A stretch of DNA of 64,000 bases from Nocardioides silvaticus (GTDB lineage: Bacteria > Actinomycetota > Actinomycetes > Propionibacteriales > Nocardioidaceae): the NCBI RefSeq assembly GCF_003160695.1, contig NZ_QGDD01000004.1, positions 62,001 to 126,000 on the forward strand, written 5' to 3'. Made by a program: the position numbers and the translations under genes. This document shows positions 48,781 to 57,048 of this stretch, piece by piece. The notes below the pieces were generated by a model. That model had not been told where the DNA came from, did no database searches, and saw nothing but the letters and a program-made list of their open reading frames with translations. Numbering within the stretch: position 1 is the stretch's first letter; every line of letters starts with the position of its first letter.

Positions 48781-49502
48781 TTGTCGGACTTCTCCATCAC
48801 GCGGATCAGCTCGACCAGCGGGACGTCGGGGACCTGCAGGTCCCGGGCCGCCGCCATCCCGTTGATCTGGAGCCAGAGCGACTGGGCGAGCATGTCGACC
48901 AGGGAGTCCGCGGACGGCTGGACCTCGAGCCGCGACGACCAGCGGCGGACGCTGGCGAACACCTGGCCGATCAGGCCGAAGACCCACGGGTCCAGACCGG
49001 CCCGGTCCCTGGCGCTGAGCTCGATGCCGTGGAACTGCACGACGGTGTTCATCAGCCGCTCGATGTACTCCCCGACCTGCTCGATGGACTCCGCCAGCGG
49101 GTGCGCGCCGGGGCCGGGGAGCTCGAGCTCGACGAACCAGAACAACGTGGGGTGCTTCGTCGCCCAGCCGACGAAGGCCTCGACCATCCGGCGGATGATC
49201 TCCACCGGCCGACCATCGAGGGACAGCGCCGGGGTCAGCACCTTCGCGAGGTCCTTGCAGATCCGCTGCTGCACGGCGAGGTCGAGGTCGACCCGGTCGT
49301 GGAAGTGGCGGTAGAGCACGGTGCGGGCGAGCCCCGCTTCCTCCGCGATCAGCTGGACCTGGATGTCCTCGCCGGGCTCGGAGCGCTCCAACACCCGGAT
49401 CGCAGCGTCGATGATGACCCGCCGACGGGCCTGGTTGTGCGCCAACCACCGCAGCCGGCGACCGTCGCCGCCGTACTCGAGGTCGCTGCGCTCGTCGCTC
49501 AC
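48777..49502 (-). CDS. TetR-family transcriptional regulator
   Basis: A 241-residue regulator with a GTG start at 49502. The HTH region reads IQVQLIAEEAGLARTVLYRHFHDRVDLDLAVQ, preceded by a basic RRLRWLAHNQARRRVIIDAA. The C-terminal domain is helical with FWFVELELPGPGAHPL and a possible ligand pocket. It is translationally coupled to the HIT gene, so the two are one transcript; regulation of the HIT gene is not implied. It starts 30 bp after the lipoprotein gene's stop codon. Confidence 0.85.
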   Translation of the reverse strand: MSDERSDLEYGGDGRRLRWLAHNQARRRVIIDAAIRVLERSEPGEDIQVQLIAEEAGLARTVLYRHFHDRVDLDLAVQQRICKDLAKVLTPALSLDGRPVEIIRRMVEAFVGWATKHPTLFWFVELELPGPGAHPLAESIEQVGEYIERLMNTVVQFHGIELSARDRAGLDPWVFGLIGQVFASVRRWSSRLEVQPSADSLVDMLAQSLWLQINGMAAARDLQVPDVPLVELIRVMEKSDK

Positions 49503-49532
49503 CTGCCGAAGCCTAACCGGCTCGGTTTCGCC

Positions 49533-50519
49533 TCAGTACTGGTGGAACCAGAGGCCCAGGTCGAGGGCGATGTCGGGGCAGGTGATGTTGTGGTCGCGGT
49601 TGTCCGCCACCCACTGGCCCATGACGGCCTCGCCGCCTTGGATCGACCAGTCGTCGCCGCAGCGGCTCAGCGCCTCGTCGCGGGAGGTCTGCCCCGCGGC
49701 ACGCCATTCCGGCACGCCGCCGAGCTTGTAGCTGCCGACGACCGTCTCCCAGAGGTACGGGGTGGAGTAGACGCCGATCGCGTAGCCCGCATCGGTGTAG
49801 GCGCGGGCCGCCCCCTCGACCACGGCGGCGTTGGCCTCGGGGTCGTTGCTCCACTCGAAGGACGGCACCGGTTCGACGTCGATCCAGATCACCGGCGACG
49901 TCAGGCCCGCGGCGATCATCGTGTCGAGGTTGAAGCGCGCCTGCTGGTAGCCGGTGTTGCGGAGCCGGCCGAGCCTGGTCGTGCCCTCGTAGGGGCCGTC
50001 CCAGGAGTAGCGCTCGAGGGTCGCGGCGTCGGGATAGCTCGCGACCGCGTACGCCGCTGCCATCAGCTCGCGGTCCTGCACCCAGGCGACCTGGTCGGCC
50101 AGGCACGGGTTGGGGGTGAAGCCGGGACCGTTCGTCAGACCCAGGACGACGAACTCGGCCTCCTCGACCGGCATCGGCAGGCCCTGGGAGCGCTTCTCGG
50201 GGATGCCCATCCCCTTCGGGCACTGCGGCCAGCTGATGTCGGCGCCCTGGACCGGCTCCAGACGCGGCTCGATCGAGCCCCGGTTCTCGTTGGCCAGGTC
50301 CTCGGCCATGTCGGCAAGGTCGCTGGCGTCGGCGCCGGGGTCGGTGGCGTCACCGTCGCGCGGGTCCTGGTCGCGCTTCTTGCGCTCCTTCTTCGTGGGC
50401 TCGCTGACGGTGGGCTCCGCGGTCGGCTCGTCGCCGTCCTCGGCGCAGGCCGTCAGCCCGCCCAGCAGCACGACGAGCGCCAGGACCGACGCCGCGCCGC
50501 GCACCCCGGCCCGGCCCAT
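49533..50519 (-). CDS. Lipoprotein with glycoside hydrolase-like (DUF1906/GH25-like) barrel
   Basis: A 328-residue predicted lipoprotein with lipobox LGGLTACAEDG and an acidic/basic linker (KKERKKRDQDPRD). From about residue 90 it looks like a TIM-barrel glycoside hydrolase-like domain, with GADISWPQCPKGMGIP, FVVLGLTNGPGFTPNPCLADQ, VIWIDVEPVPSFEWSND and YAIGVYSTPYLW. The IDVEP motif could be the catalytic strand end, as in GH25-type muramidases. Four or more Cys are present in the barrel. Activity is unproven. The start codon touches the thrS stop. Confidence 0.72.
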   Translation of the reverse strand: MGRAGVRGAASVLALVVLLGGLTACAEDGDEPTAEPTVSEPTKKERKKRDQDPRDGDATDPGADASDLADMAEDLANENRGSIEPRLEPVQGADISWPQCPKGMGIPEKRSQGLPMPVEEAEFVVLGLTNGPGFTPNPCLADQVAWVQDRELMAAAYAVASYPDAATLERYSWDGPYEGTTRLGRLRNTGYQQARFNLDTMIAAGLTSPVIWIDVEPVPSFEWSNDPEANAAVVEGAARAYTDAGYAIGVYSTPYLWETVVGSYKLGGVPEWRAAGQTSRDEALSRCGDDWSIQGGEAVMGQWVADNRDHNITCPDIALDLGLWFHQY

Positions 50520-52562
50520 CTACACCTGCTCGCGGGAGGCGATCGCCGCAGCGACGCGGTCGATGGCCTCGGCGACCGGCACGCCGTTGTCCTGCCGCCC
50601 GTCGCGGTAGCGGAAGCTGACCGCACCCTTCTCGAGGTCCTCCGCGCCGGCGATCAGCATGAACGGCACCTTCTGCAGCTGCGCGTTGCGGATCTTCTTC
50701 TGCATCCGGTCGTCGGAGTCGTCGACCTCGACCCGGATGCCGCGCGCCTGCATCTGCCGCGCGACGTCGTACAGGTAGTCGGCAAAGGTGTCGGCCACGG
50801 GGATCGCCTGCACCTGCACCGGCGCCAGCCACGGAGGGAAGGCACCGGCGTAGTGCTCGACCAGCACGCCGAGGAACCTCTCGATGGAGCCGAACTTCGC
50901 GGAGTGGATCATCACCGGCTGCTGCTTGGAGCCGTCGGGCGCGACGTACTCCAGGTTGAAGCGGTCGGTCGAAGGCTGGTTGAAGTCGTACTGGATCGTC
51001 GACATCTGCCAGGTCCGGCCGATCGCGTCCCGCGCCTGCACCGAGATCTTCGGTCCGTAGTAGGCAGCACCACCCGGGTCCGGCACGAGCTCCAGCCCGG
51101 AGTCGGTCGCGACGTCCTCGAGCACCTTCGTGGCGATGGCCCAGTCCTCGTCGGAGCCGATGAACTTGTCCTTGGAGTCGTCGCGGGTCGAGAGCTCGAG
51201 GTAGAAGTCGTCGAGGCCGAAGTCCTTCAGCAGGCCGAGGACGAAGTCGAGCAGGTGCTTGATCTCCGCAGGCGCCTGCTCGGGGGTGACGTAGGAGTGC
51301 GAGTCGTCCTGCGCGAAGCCGCGCACCCGGGTGAGGCCGTGCACGACGCCCGACTTCTCGTGCCGGTAGACGTGACCGAACTCGAAGAGCCGCAGCGGCA
51401 GCTCACGGTAGGACCGCTGCCGCGAGCGGAAGATCAGGTTGTGCATCGGGCAGTTCATCGCCTTCAGGCGGTAGTCCATGCCGTCGACGTCCAACGGAGG
51501 GAACATGCCTTCGCCGTAGTACGGCAGGTGGCCCGACGTGTAGAACAGCCCTTCCTTGGCGATGTGGGGCGTCCCGACGTACTCGAACCCGTCCTCGATG
51601 TGCCGGCGGCGGACGTAGTCCTCCATCTCCCGCTTGATCACCCCGCCCTTGGGGTGGAAGACGGGCAGTCCGGAGCCGATCTCGTCGGGGAAGCTGAACA
51701 GGTCGAGCTCGCGGCCGAGCTTGCGGTGGTCGCGCTTCTCGGCCTCCTCCAGGCGGTGCAAGTAGTCGTCGAGCGCGTCCTTGGACTCCCAGGCGGTGCC
51801 GTAGATGCGCTGGAGCTGCTTGTTCTTCTCGTTGCCGCGCCAGTATGCCGCCGCGGAACGCATCAGCTTGAACGCCGGGATCCGCTTCGTGGTCGGCAGG
51901 TGCGGACCGCGGCAGAGGTCCTTCCAGGCGACCTCGCCGTTGCGGTCGATGTTGTCGTAGATCGTGAGCTCACCCGCTCCGACCTCGGCGCTCGCGCCCT
52001 CCACGCCTCCGATCTCGCCGGTCGAGCCGTCCCCGGTGGTCGAGCTTGTCGAGACCCCGCCCTTGAGGCCGATCAGCTCCACCTTGTAGGGCTCGTCGGC
52101 CAGCTCGGCCAGCGCGTCCTCGTCGGTGGTCACGCGGCGGGAGAACCGCTGGTTGTCCTTGATGATCTTGCGCATCCGGGTCTCGAGCTTGGCGAGGTCG
52201 TCCGGCGTGAACGGAGTCTCGACGTCGAAGTCGTAGTAGAAGCCGTCCTTGATCGGCGGGCCGATGCCGAGCTTCGCCTCGGGGAACAGGTCCTGCACAG
52301 CCTGCGCCAGCACGTGCGCGCACGAGTGCCGCAGGATGTCGTGCCCGTCGGCGCTGTCGATCGCGACGCCCTCGACCTCGTCGCCGTCGCCGAGCTCGTA
52401 GGAGAGGTCCTTGAGTGCAGGCTCCGTGGTCGAGCCGGTCGAAACCCTGGCAGCGATGACGTCGGGCTGCTCCTTGAACAGTTCCCACGCCTTGGTGCCC
52501 GTGGTCACGGTCGTGTCCTGGCGCGCGTCGGCGGACAGTACGGCGACCTTGATCTCAGACAT
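50520..52562 (-). CDS. thrS: Threonyl-tRNA synthetase with two repeat-encoded inserts
   Basis: ThrS charges tRNA-Thr and edits Ser. The 680-residue protein starts at ATG 52562. It has the N-terminal TGS domain, the editing domain ([15 protein letters not shown]), class II core (FPKG-type motifs, [32 protein letters not shown]) and the anticodon domain. Two short extra peptides match the dispersed palindromic repeat: VSTGST at residues 40-45 in the TGS domain and VSTSST at residues 170-175 before the editing-domain end ([17 protein letters not shown]). Both are read in the same frame as the copies in hisS and rarA. Confidence 0.95.
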   Translation of the reverse strand: MSEIKVAVLSADARQDTTVTTGTKAWELFKEQPDVIAARVSTGSTTEPALKDLSYELGDGDEVEGVAIDSADGHDILRHSCAHVLAQAVQDLFPEAKLGIGPPIKDGFYYDFDVETPFTPDDLAKLETRMRKIIKDNQRFSRRVTTDEDALAELADEPYKVELIGLKGGVSTSSTTGDGSTGEIGGVEGASAEVGAGELTIYDNIDRNGEVAWKDLCRGPHLPTTKRIPAFKLMRSAAAYWRGNEKNKQLQRIYGTAWESKDALDDYLHRLEEAEKRDHRKLGRELDLFSFPDEIGSGLPVFHPKGGVIKREMEDYVRRRHIEDGFEYVGTPHIAKEGLFYTSGHLPYYGEGMFPPLDVDGMDYRLKAMNCPMHNLIFRSRQRSYRELPLRLFEFGHVYRHEKSGVVHGLTRVRGFAQDDSHSYVTPEQAPAEIKHLLDFVLGLLKDFGLDDFYLELSTRDDSKDKFIGSDEDWAIATKVLEDVATDSGLELVPDPGGAAYYGPKISVQARDAIGRTWQMSTIQYDFNQPSTDRFNLEYVAPDGSKQQPVMIHSAKFGSIERFLGVLVEHYAGAFPPWLAPVQVQAIPVADTFADYLYDVARQMQARGIRVEVDDSDDRMQKKIRNAQLQKVPFMLIAGAEDLEKGAVSFRYRDGRQDNGVPVAEAIDRVAAAIASREQV
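52038..52056. repeat. Dispersed repeat copy inside thrS (perfect consensus)
   Basis: GGTCGAGCTTGTCGAGACC, identical to the copy at the hisS 3' end and to the reverse complement of the one at 1013. It encodes VSTSST in ThrS. Confidence 0.85.
52428..52446. repeat. Dispersed repeat variant inside the thrS TGS region
   Basis: GGTCGAGCCGGTCGAAACC, three bases different from the consensus. It encodes VSTGST near the ThrS N-terminus, replacing the normal short loop between two TGS strands. Confidence 0.6.
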
Positions 52563-52603
52563 GCCCCGATCGTATCGAGCGGGTGTGCCCACCCGCGCGG
52601 CAG

Positions 52604-52930
52604 TTAGCGCCGGGGCTGCGCGGGGTTCTCGGGGGTGCCGTGCGACGGCGGGTTGACCGGAGGTCCCTCCTTGACCTCGGCCTGGCCGCCCCCTCCGGGC
52701 TGTCCGGCCTCGGGGGCCTCCGCCAGCGGCGAGCTGCTCGTGGGCGGGGCGCCCTGGTCCAGCTCGTCGATGCGGTGGGTCAGCAGCTGGACGACGGCTG
52801 GACGCGCTGCGTGGGCCTCCTCCTAGTCCAACAGGGTCTGCACGCCCTGCTTGTCGAGGGTTCGGGCGCGGCTGCCGATCGCATTGGTCGGCAGGTCGTC
52901 GTAGTCCGGGAGCGGGAGGTCGTCGGTCAT
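52604..52930 (-). pseudogene. Small conserved protein gene interrupted by a TAG codon
   Basis: Read from the ATG at 52930, the frame gives [19 protein letters not shown] and continues to QTLLD, then meets TAG at 52823-52825 (codon 36) and goes on as [24 protein letters not shown] to a TAA at 52604. The two halves fit together as one small protein of a type I recall in actinobacteria near thrS (LPDYD..LP...[21 protein letters not shown]), where the interrupted position is Tyr. A single TAC or TAT to TAG change explains the break. Its ATG overlaps the upstream acidic gene's stop. Confidence 0.7.
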
Positions 52931-53085
52931 GCCGGCTCCTCGGTGTCGTTCTCGGTGTCGTCCTCGGCGCCGTCCTCGTTGTCCTCCGCGTCGTCGACGA
53001 CGCCGGACGGCGGTGCGTCACCCGGAGCGTTGAGGCTCGGCTCGCTGTCCTGGTCGTGGACCTGCTCGTTCTCTTGTTCGCTCAT
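52927..53085 (-). CDS. Small acidic protein of unknown function
   Basis: A 52-residue, strongly acidic, probably unstructured protein ([17 protein letters not shown] to NDTEEPA). The ATG at 53085 lies behind CCCCGGC and is preferred to the longer frame from 53247, which overlaps the metallo-hydrolase gene. Its TGA overlaps the ATG of the broken small gene downstream, so the two were translationally coupled. No function can be assigned; composition alone could be chance, so confidence is moderate. Confidence 0.5.
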   Translation of the reverse strand: MSEQENEQVHDQDSEPSLNAPGDAPPSGVVDDAEDNEDGAEDDTENDTEEPA

Positions 53086-53137
53086 GCCGGGGCGGTACCC
53101 AGCCCGCTGTGGCCGACCCGGTGCCACGATGCTCGGC

Positions 53138-53893
53138 ATGAGCGCACTCGAGGTGGTCCGGGTCGGCGACGACGTGTTCCTCTGCCGCGGCCGGGACGCG
53201 AACTGGGTGATCCTCCGCGAGGACGGTGAGCTCACGCTAGTCGACACCGGCTACCCGGCGTACGTCCCGGTGGTCGAGGAGTCGATCCGTCAGGTCGGTG
53301 CGCGGCCGGAGGACGTGCGCGGCATCGTGGTCACGCACGGGCACGTCGACCACATCGGTGGGCTCGCCCACTTCCACGGGAGGTGCGGCGTGCCGGTGCT
53401 CGCACACCCGACCGAGGTGCCGCACGTGCGTCGCGAGCGCCTCGAGCAGGCGACGCCGGCGCAGGTCGCCCGCAACGCTCATCGACGTGGGGTGCTGACG
53501 TGGTCGCTGCGGATCACTCGGGCCGGTGCGCTGAAGGACGTCGCGTTCGCCGACGTGCAGCCGCTCGTGCCGGGCGAGCCGCTCGACCTGCCCGGCCGGC
53601 CGGTCCCGGTGCCGACCGCGGGTCACACCAGCGGCCACACGGCGTTCTTCGTCCCGACGGCCGGTGCCGTCGCCACCGGTGACGGGCTGTGCACGGCCCA
53701 CCCCACCGCGCCGACGACGGGACCGCAGCTGCTCGCCCGGATGTTCCAGCACGGCGACGACGTCGCGGGTCTCGACCCGCTGGCCGGCCTGGACGCCGAC
53801 GTGGTCCTGCCCGGGCACGGCCCGGTGCACCGCGGACCGATCGCCGAAGCGGTGCGGGCTGCGCGTGAAACCGCAGCCGCGAGGACGTGGTGA
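53138..53893 (+). CDS. MBL-fold metallo-hydrolase
   Basis: A 251-residue metallo-beta-lactamase-fold protein from the ATG at 53138 (an in-frame ATG at 53129 is possible). Zinc motifs are VVTHGHVDHIGG, VPTAGHTSGHTAFF, VATGDGLCT and VVLPGHGPVHRG. Unlike glyoxalase II it lacks the C-terminal extension, and its substrate is unknown. It is divergent from the small acidic gene, and its stop is 35 bp from the left attachment site of the integrated element, so it is the last chromosomal gene before the element. Confidence 0.88.
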   Translation: MSALEVVRVGDDVFLCRGRDANWVILREDGELTLVDTGYPAYVPVVEESIRQVGARPEDVRGIVVTHGHVDHIGGLAHFHGRCGVPVLAHPTEVPHVRRERLEQATPAQVARNAHRRGVLTWSLRITRAGALKDVAFADVQPLVPGEPLDLPGRPVPVPTAGHTSGHTAFFVPTAGAVATGDGLCTAHPTAPTTGPQLLARMFQHGDDVAGLDPLAGLDADVVLPGHGPVHRGPIAEAVRAARETAAARTW

Positions 53894-53928
53894 GCCGGTA
53901 GATCCGGCACATCCGGGAGAACCGGCAG

Positions 53929-53950
53929 GGTGGGCGATACTGGGTTCGAA
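53929..53950. repeat. Left attachment site core (22 bp)
   Basis: GGTGGGCGATACTGGG followed by TTCGAA equals the tRNA-Val(CAC) 3' end including the discriminator base and the CC of the CCA end. It lies 157 bp upstream of the integrase start. Bases on both sides differ from the right copy, so 22 bp is the full identity. Confidence 0.9.
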
Positions 53951-53966
53951 TCTTATTCTGGCGGTG

Positions 53967-53986
53967 TGGGCGATACTGGACTCGAG
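53967..53986. repeat. Second, degenerate attachment-site copy
   Basis: TGGGCGATACTGGACTCGAG repeats 17 of 20 bases of the core just 37 bp to its right. It may mark an older integration, a tandem att site or an integrase binding site. Confidence 0.6.
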
Positions 53987-54057
53987 CGGACATTAGGCCC
54001 CTGACCTGCAATGATGCAGTAATCTATCGCTCGTCGGGATGGACAAGAACGGCCGCG

Positions 54058-54088
54058 TTTTGCCATTCTTGTTGCACGTTGTTGCACG
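54058..54088. promoter_or_regulatory. Left-end candidate integrase arm sites
   Basis: TTTTGCCA at 54058-54065 is followed by two direct GTTGCACG octamers (54071-54078 and 54081-54088), ten bases apart. The right end carries the same octamer pair in the same direction and TGGCAAAA, the reverse complement of the first motif. The paired, end-specific arrangement fits arm-type sites of tyrosine integrases or a regulator of int. Confidence 0.5.
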
Positions 54089-54106
54089 CGAGGAGGGTCC
54101 GGCACA

Positions 54107-55210
54107 TTGGCGCGAAGGCGCGGCTTCGGAGCGATTCGCAAGCTCCCATCGGGGCGCTGGCAGGCGTCCTACCTCGGTCCGGACACGATCCGGCACAAGG
54201 CTCCATCCACATTCGAAACCGCCGAGGATGCCGAAGCCTGGCTGACAGACCGGCGGCGCGAGATCAACAACGAAGAGTGGACCCTGCCGACGTCGAAGCG
54301 TCCGATCACCTTCGGCGAACATGCCGAGCGCTGGTTGACGAATCGCAACCTGAAGCCGCGCACCCGCTACCACTACCGCAAGATGCTCGACAGCAAGCTT
54401 CTCCCGACGTTCGGGAACGTCCCGCTCAAGCGCGTCACCGCCGATCTCATCGACGACTGGTACTACCGGATGGGGGACGCCGCGCCCACGTCGCGCGCTC
54501 ATGCCTACGGCCTGCTGAGGACGATCCTCGGCGACGCCGTTCAACGGCGCCTGATCAACTTCAACCCGTGCCACATCCGAGGCGCCGGAAACACCAAGCG
54601 AGTCAAGCGCATCGAGCCCGCCACCCTCCCCCAGCTCGAGGCCTTGGCGATGGCGATGCCGGAGCGCTACCGCCTCATGGTGCTGCTCGCCGCCTGGTGT
54701 GGCCTCCGGTTCGGAGAGATCACCGAGCTACGGCGCCACGACGTCGACCTCACCAACGGCGTGGTGAAGGTCCGGCGCGCCGTGGTGCGCGTCGACGGAG
54801 AGTTCATCATCGGCACCCCGAAGTCCGACGCGGGCACGCGCGACGTGAACATCCCGCCGCACCTCCTCCCCGCCGTGAAGGCCCACCTGGCAATCACCAT
54901 CACCGGCGGCCGCAACGGTCTGCTCTTCCCGGCTGCCGGCGACCCGACCAAGCACCTGGCTCCCGCCACCCTCTACAAGGTCTTCTACAAGGCGCGGGAG
55001 GAAGCCGGCAGGCCCGACCTCCGATTCCACGACCTACGGCACACCGGCGCCGTCCTGGCCGCGAGCACCGGCGCCACCCTGGCCGAACTGATGGCGCGCC
55101 TCGGCCACTCGACCGCCGGCGCTGCTCTGCGGTATCAACACGCCGCAAAGGACCGCGACAAGGTGATTGCCGAAGCCTTGTCAAAGCTGGCAACGGCGAC
55201 AAACCTCTAG
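54107..55210 (+). CDS. Tyrosine recombinase/integrase of the element
   Basis: A 367-residue phage-type integrase with a TTG start at 54107 behind GAGGAGGG. It has an N-terminal AP2/arm-binding-like region (GFGAIRKLPSGRWQASYLGP), a core-binding SAM-like domain (TFGEHAERWLTNRNLKPRTRYHYRKML) and the catalytic domain with Arg in CGLRFGEITEL, HDLRHTG, LGHST and the Tyr nucleophile in ALRYQHAAKD. This is the usual R-K-H-R-H-Y set. Located next to the left att core, it should catalyse insertion into tRNA-Val(CAC). Confidence 0.95.
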   Translation: MARRRGFGAIRKLPSGRWQASYLGPDTIRHKAPSTFETAEDAEAWLTDRRREINNEEWTLPTSKRPITFGEHAERWLTNRNLKPRTRYHYRKMLDSKLLPTFGNVPLKRVTADLIDDWYYRMGDAAPTSRAHAYGLLRTILGDAVQRRLINFNPCHIRGAGNTKRVKRIEPATLPQLEALAMAMPERYRLMVLLAAWCGLRFGEITELRRHDVDLTNGVVKVRRAVVRVDGEFIIGTPKSDAGTRDVNIPPHLLPAVKAHLAITITGGRNGLLFPAAGDPTKHLAPATLYKVFYKAREEAGRPDLRFHDLRHTGAVLAASTGATLAELMARLGHSTAGAALRYQHAAKDRDKVIAEALSKLATATNL

Positions 55211-55486
55211 CCACCAGGACACAGATCTCAGCGCGGTGGTGTCGACCACGAGCTTGCCGGCCTTGAGCTGGTTTCGCCCCAATCGTCAGAGAAGCTAGCC
55301 TCGCTTGGCCCGGACGGCCCCAGCCGGATCACCTTCCCGGCGCTCTGCTGCAAGCAGGGGGTCAGGGGCATTTGCGGTCGAGGCAGCCCTGCTGCGTCGA
55401 TTTTGCAACGCATGGCGCGAAAGCCCAACACCACTTTACTCATGCGAAGGTGGCGCCTCTTATTCGTTGTGGAGGGAGTTTTACAG

Positions 55487-56602
55487 ATGAGGCAAGGCCG
55501 TACGCGTAAGTCAGTGGGAGCCGCTGTGGCAGCGGCACTCGCGGCGAGTCTGGGCATGATCGTGGCGCCGACCGCAAGCCCGTCGGCCGCCGAACCGGTA
55601 TGCGACGTTCCCGAGTCTGGGCCGGTGGAAGCGTCCGAACTTCCGGAGGGCTCGGACGCGGTCGAGTGCGATGCGGTCGACCGCATGCTTGTTGTGGGTG
55701 AGACCGTCATCCCGGTGCCTCCCCCTGGGCTCACAGTGACGATGCACATGGACTACGCAGGAGGGGGTTCGATAACTTCGGAGGCAAGCACTGCCCTCGA
55801 CGGCACCGTCACCTACGACTCTGAAACGTTGGCACCGCTCGAAGCCGAGAATCCGCCGACTACCACGCTGCCTGACGAGGATCTAACAACGGAGACTGAT
55901 CCGATTGACCCGGGTCCGGATGAAAACGATCCGAGCATCGATCCCAAGCTTGCGGTCCAGCGCAACGGGTGTGATCGGAACCGCTTCAACTGGTGGAAGC
56001 CGGCAAAGGTATACGGCAGCTTTCCGATGAGGGTTTCGACGGACGACGCTGGGGAGCCGGCCGGCGGCACGACCTCGGACACGGCGTCAGCTCTCCGGCG
56101 CTCGCTGGGCACCTGGGAAAACGAGAACAGCCCGTGCTTCAGTTCTGACCAGTCCGCTGTTCCGAACCTGTTTTACGACGGTCTTACCACCACGCAAGGG
56201 GACTTCGTAGACACCGCGTCAGGCACGGCCTGTGCCCCGCGCGCTGACATCGACAGCCGCAGTAGTGTTGACATCGGCGACCTTGAGCCGAACGCGTTGG
56301 TCGCGGGCACGTGCACCTGGACTACTGGACACGATGGATTGAACGAAGTGATTCAAGCCGATATCCGCTTCAACACGACGGATTATGACTTCACCTACAC
56401 GCCCGGAGATGGCGATTGCGACAGCAACGATTTTGACGTTATCAGCATTTTGACCCACGAACTGGGCCACGTGCTCGGATTCGACGACCTCTACGACCCC
56501 GCCAACAGGTACCTCACGATGTCCGGCCGCGTGAACAACTGCACGACATACCTTAGGAACCTGGGCCGGGGCGACGTACTTGGCCTGCGCGAGCGTTACT
56601 AG
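55487..56602 (+). CDS. Secreted metzincin-like zinc metalloprotease (element cargo)
   Basis: A 371-residue predicted secreted protein. The ATG at 55487 lies behind GGAGGGAG and opens a Sec signal (RQGRTRKSVG, hydrophobic core, SPSAAEP). A Thr/Asp/Pro-rich propeptide-like linker of about 130 residues follows, then the catalytic part with THELGHVLGFDDLYDP near residue 324, an HExxHxxGxxD zinc site, and LTMSG as a Met-turn. That places it near matrixin/snapalysin-type proteases, although the whole domain is divergent. Seven or more Cys suggest disulfides. The 276-bp gap before it has no gene I can support. Confidence 0.75.
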   Translation: MRQGRTRKSVGAAVAAALAASLGMIVAPTASPSAAEPVCDVPESGPVEASELPEGSDAVECDAVDRMLVVGETVIPVPPPGLTVTMHMDYAGGGSITSEASTALDGTVTYDSETLAPLEAENPPTTTLPDEDLTTETDPIDPGPDENDPSIDPKLAVQRNGCDRNRFNWWKPAKVYGSFPMRVSTDDAGEPAGGTTSDTASALRRSLGTWENENSPCFSSDQSAVPNLFYDGLTTTQGDFVDTASGTACAPRADIDSRSSVDIGDLEPNALVAGTCTWTTGHDGLNEVIQADIRFNTTDYDFTYTPGDGDCDSNDFDVISILTHELGHVLGFDDLYDPANRYLTMSGRVNNCTTYLRNLGRGDVLGLRERY

Positions 56603-56616
56603 AGGAGGATTGCGAG

Positions 56617-57048
56617 ATGGATCGGTCAATTTTCGCGGTTAGCAAGCTTGGCGCGATGACAGTCGCGGGCGTCCTTCTGCTCGGAGCTTGTTCCGCGACC
56701 AGTAGCGACACCGAGGCGGGTGCCAAGGCTGTCGAGGACACGTCTGTAAGTCCCGCGAGTGCCGCCACTGGCCTCTCGGGATCGTGCTCAAGGACCTTCA
56801 CGTTCGAGAACGTCGCCTATTCGGGCGCCGACCTGCGGAGCCTGCACCTCGTACGGCCCCCGCGTCGCGGTCACGAACTTGGCAAAGTGCGGTTGGATCC
56901 ATGCCGACGACCTGGTACCTCAACAGTCGATCGACGGCGACTCACCATCTTCAAAATCCGAGGCATCCCCGTGGATCAGTCGGTGATGGGCCCCCAGGAG
57001 TCAGACATCTTTCAGGTGCTCCCGGCGGACCTGCCAGATGAAGATTAG
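56617..57048 (+). CDS. Small lipoprotein, DUF6281-like (element cargo)
   Basis: A 143-residue predicted lipoprotein. The ATG at 56617 follows AGAGGAGG; a lipobox LLLGACSATS is at about residue 25. The mature part (CSRTFTFENVAYSGADLRS, GHELGKVRLDPCRRPG, FKIRGIPVDQSVMG) reads like small actinobacterial lipoproteins of the DUF6281 kind. Codon bias is weak in the middle, but one frame runs through. It starts 14 bp after the protease stop, so they are probably co-transcribed, and a hairpin terminator follows at 57159. Confidence 0.6.
   Translation: MDRSIFAVSKLGAMTVAGVLLLGACSATSSDTEAGAKAVEDTSVSPASAATGLSGSCSRTFTFENVAYSGADLRSLHLVRPPRRGHELGKVRLDPCRRPGTSTVDRRRLTIFKIRGIPVDQSVMGPQESDIFQVLPADLPDED

Noticed and set aside
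49029..52607. Plus-strand frame of 1192 codons opposite TetR, lipoprotein and thrS genes
   Set aside because: It spans three well-supported minus-strand genes and its composition (Val, Asp, Arg, Leu) is the usual antisense-frame pattern in this DNA.
55211..55486. Insertion-sequence remnant between integrase and protease genes
   Set aside because: A short reverse-strand stretch looks faintly transposase-like, but there are no terminal repeats, no target duplication and several stops, so nothing can be named.
56790..56990. Possible frameshift inside the element's small lipoprotein
   Set aside because: An alternative frame reads plausibly for about 45 residues, but the main frame keeps a family-like pattern from start to end and closes with a proper stop, so no frameshift is called.
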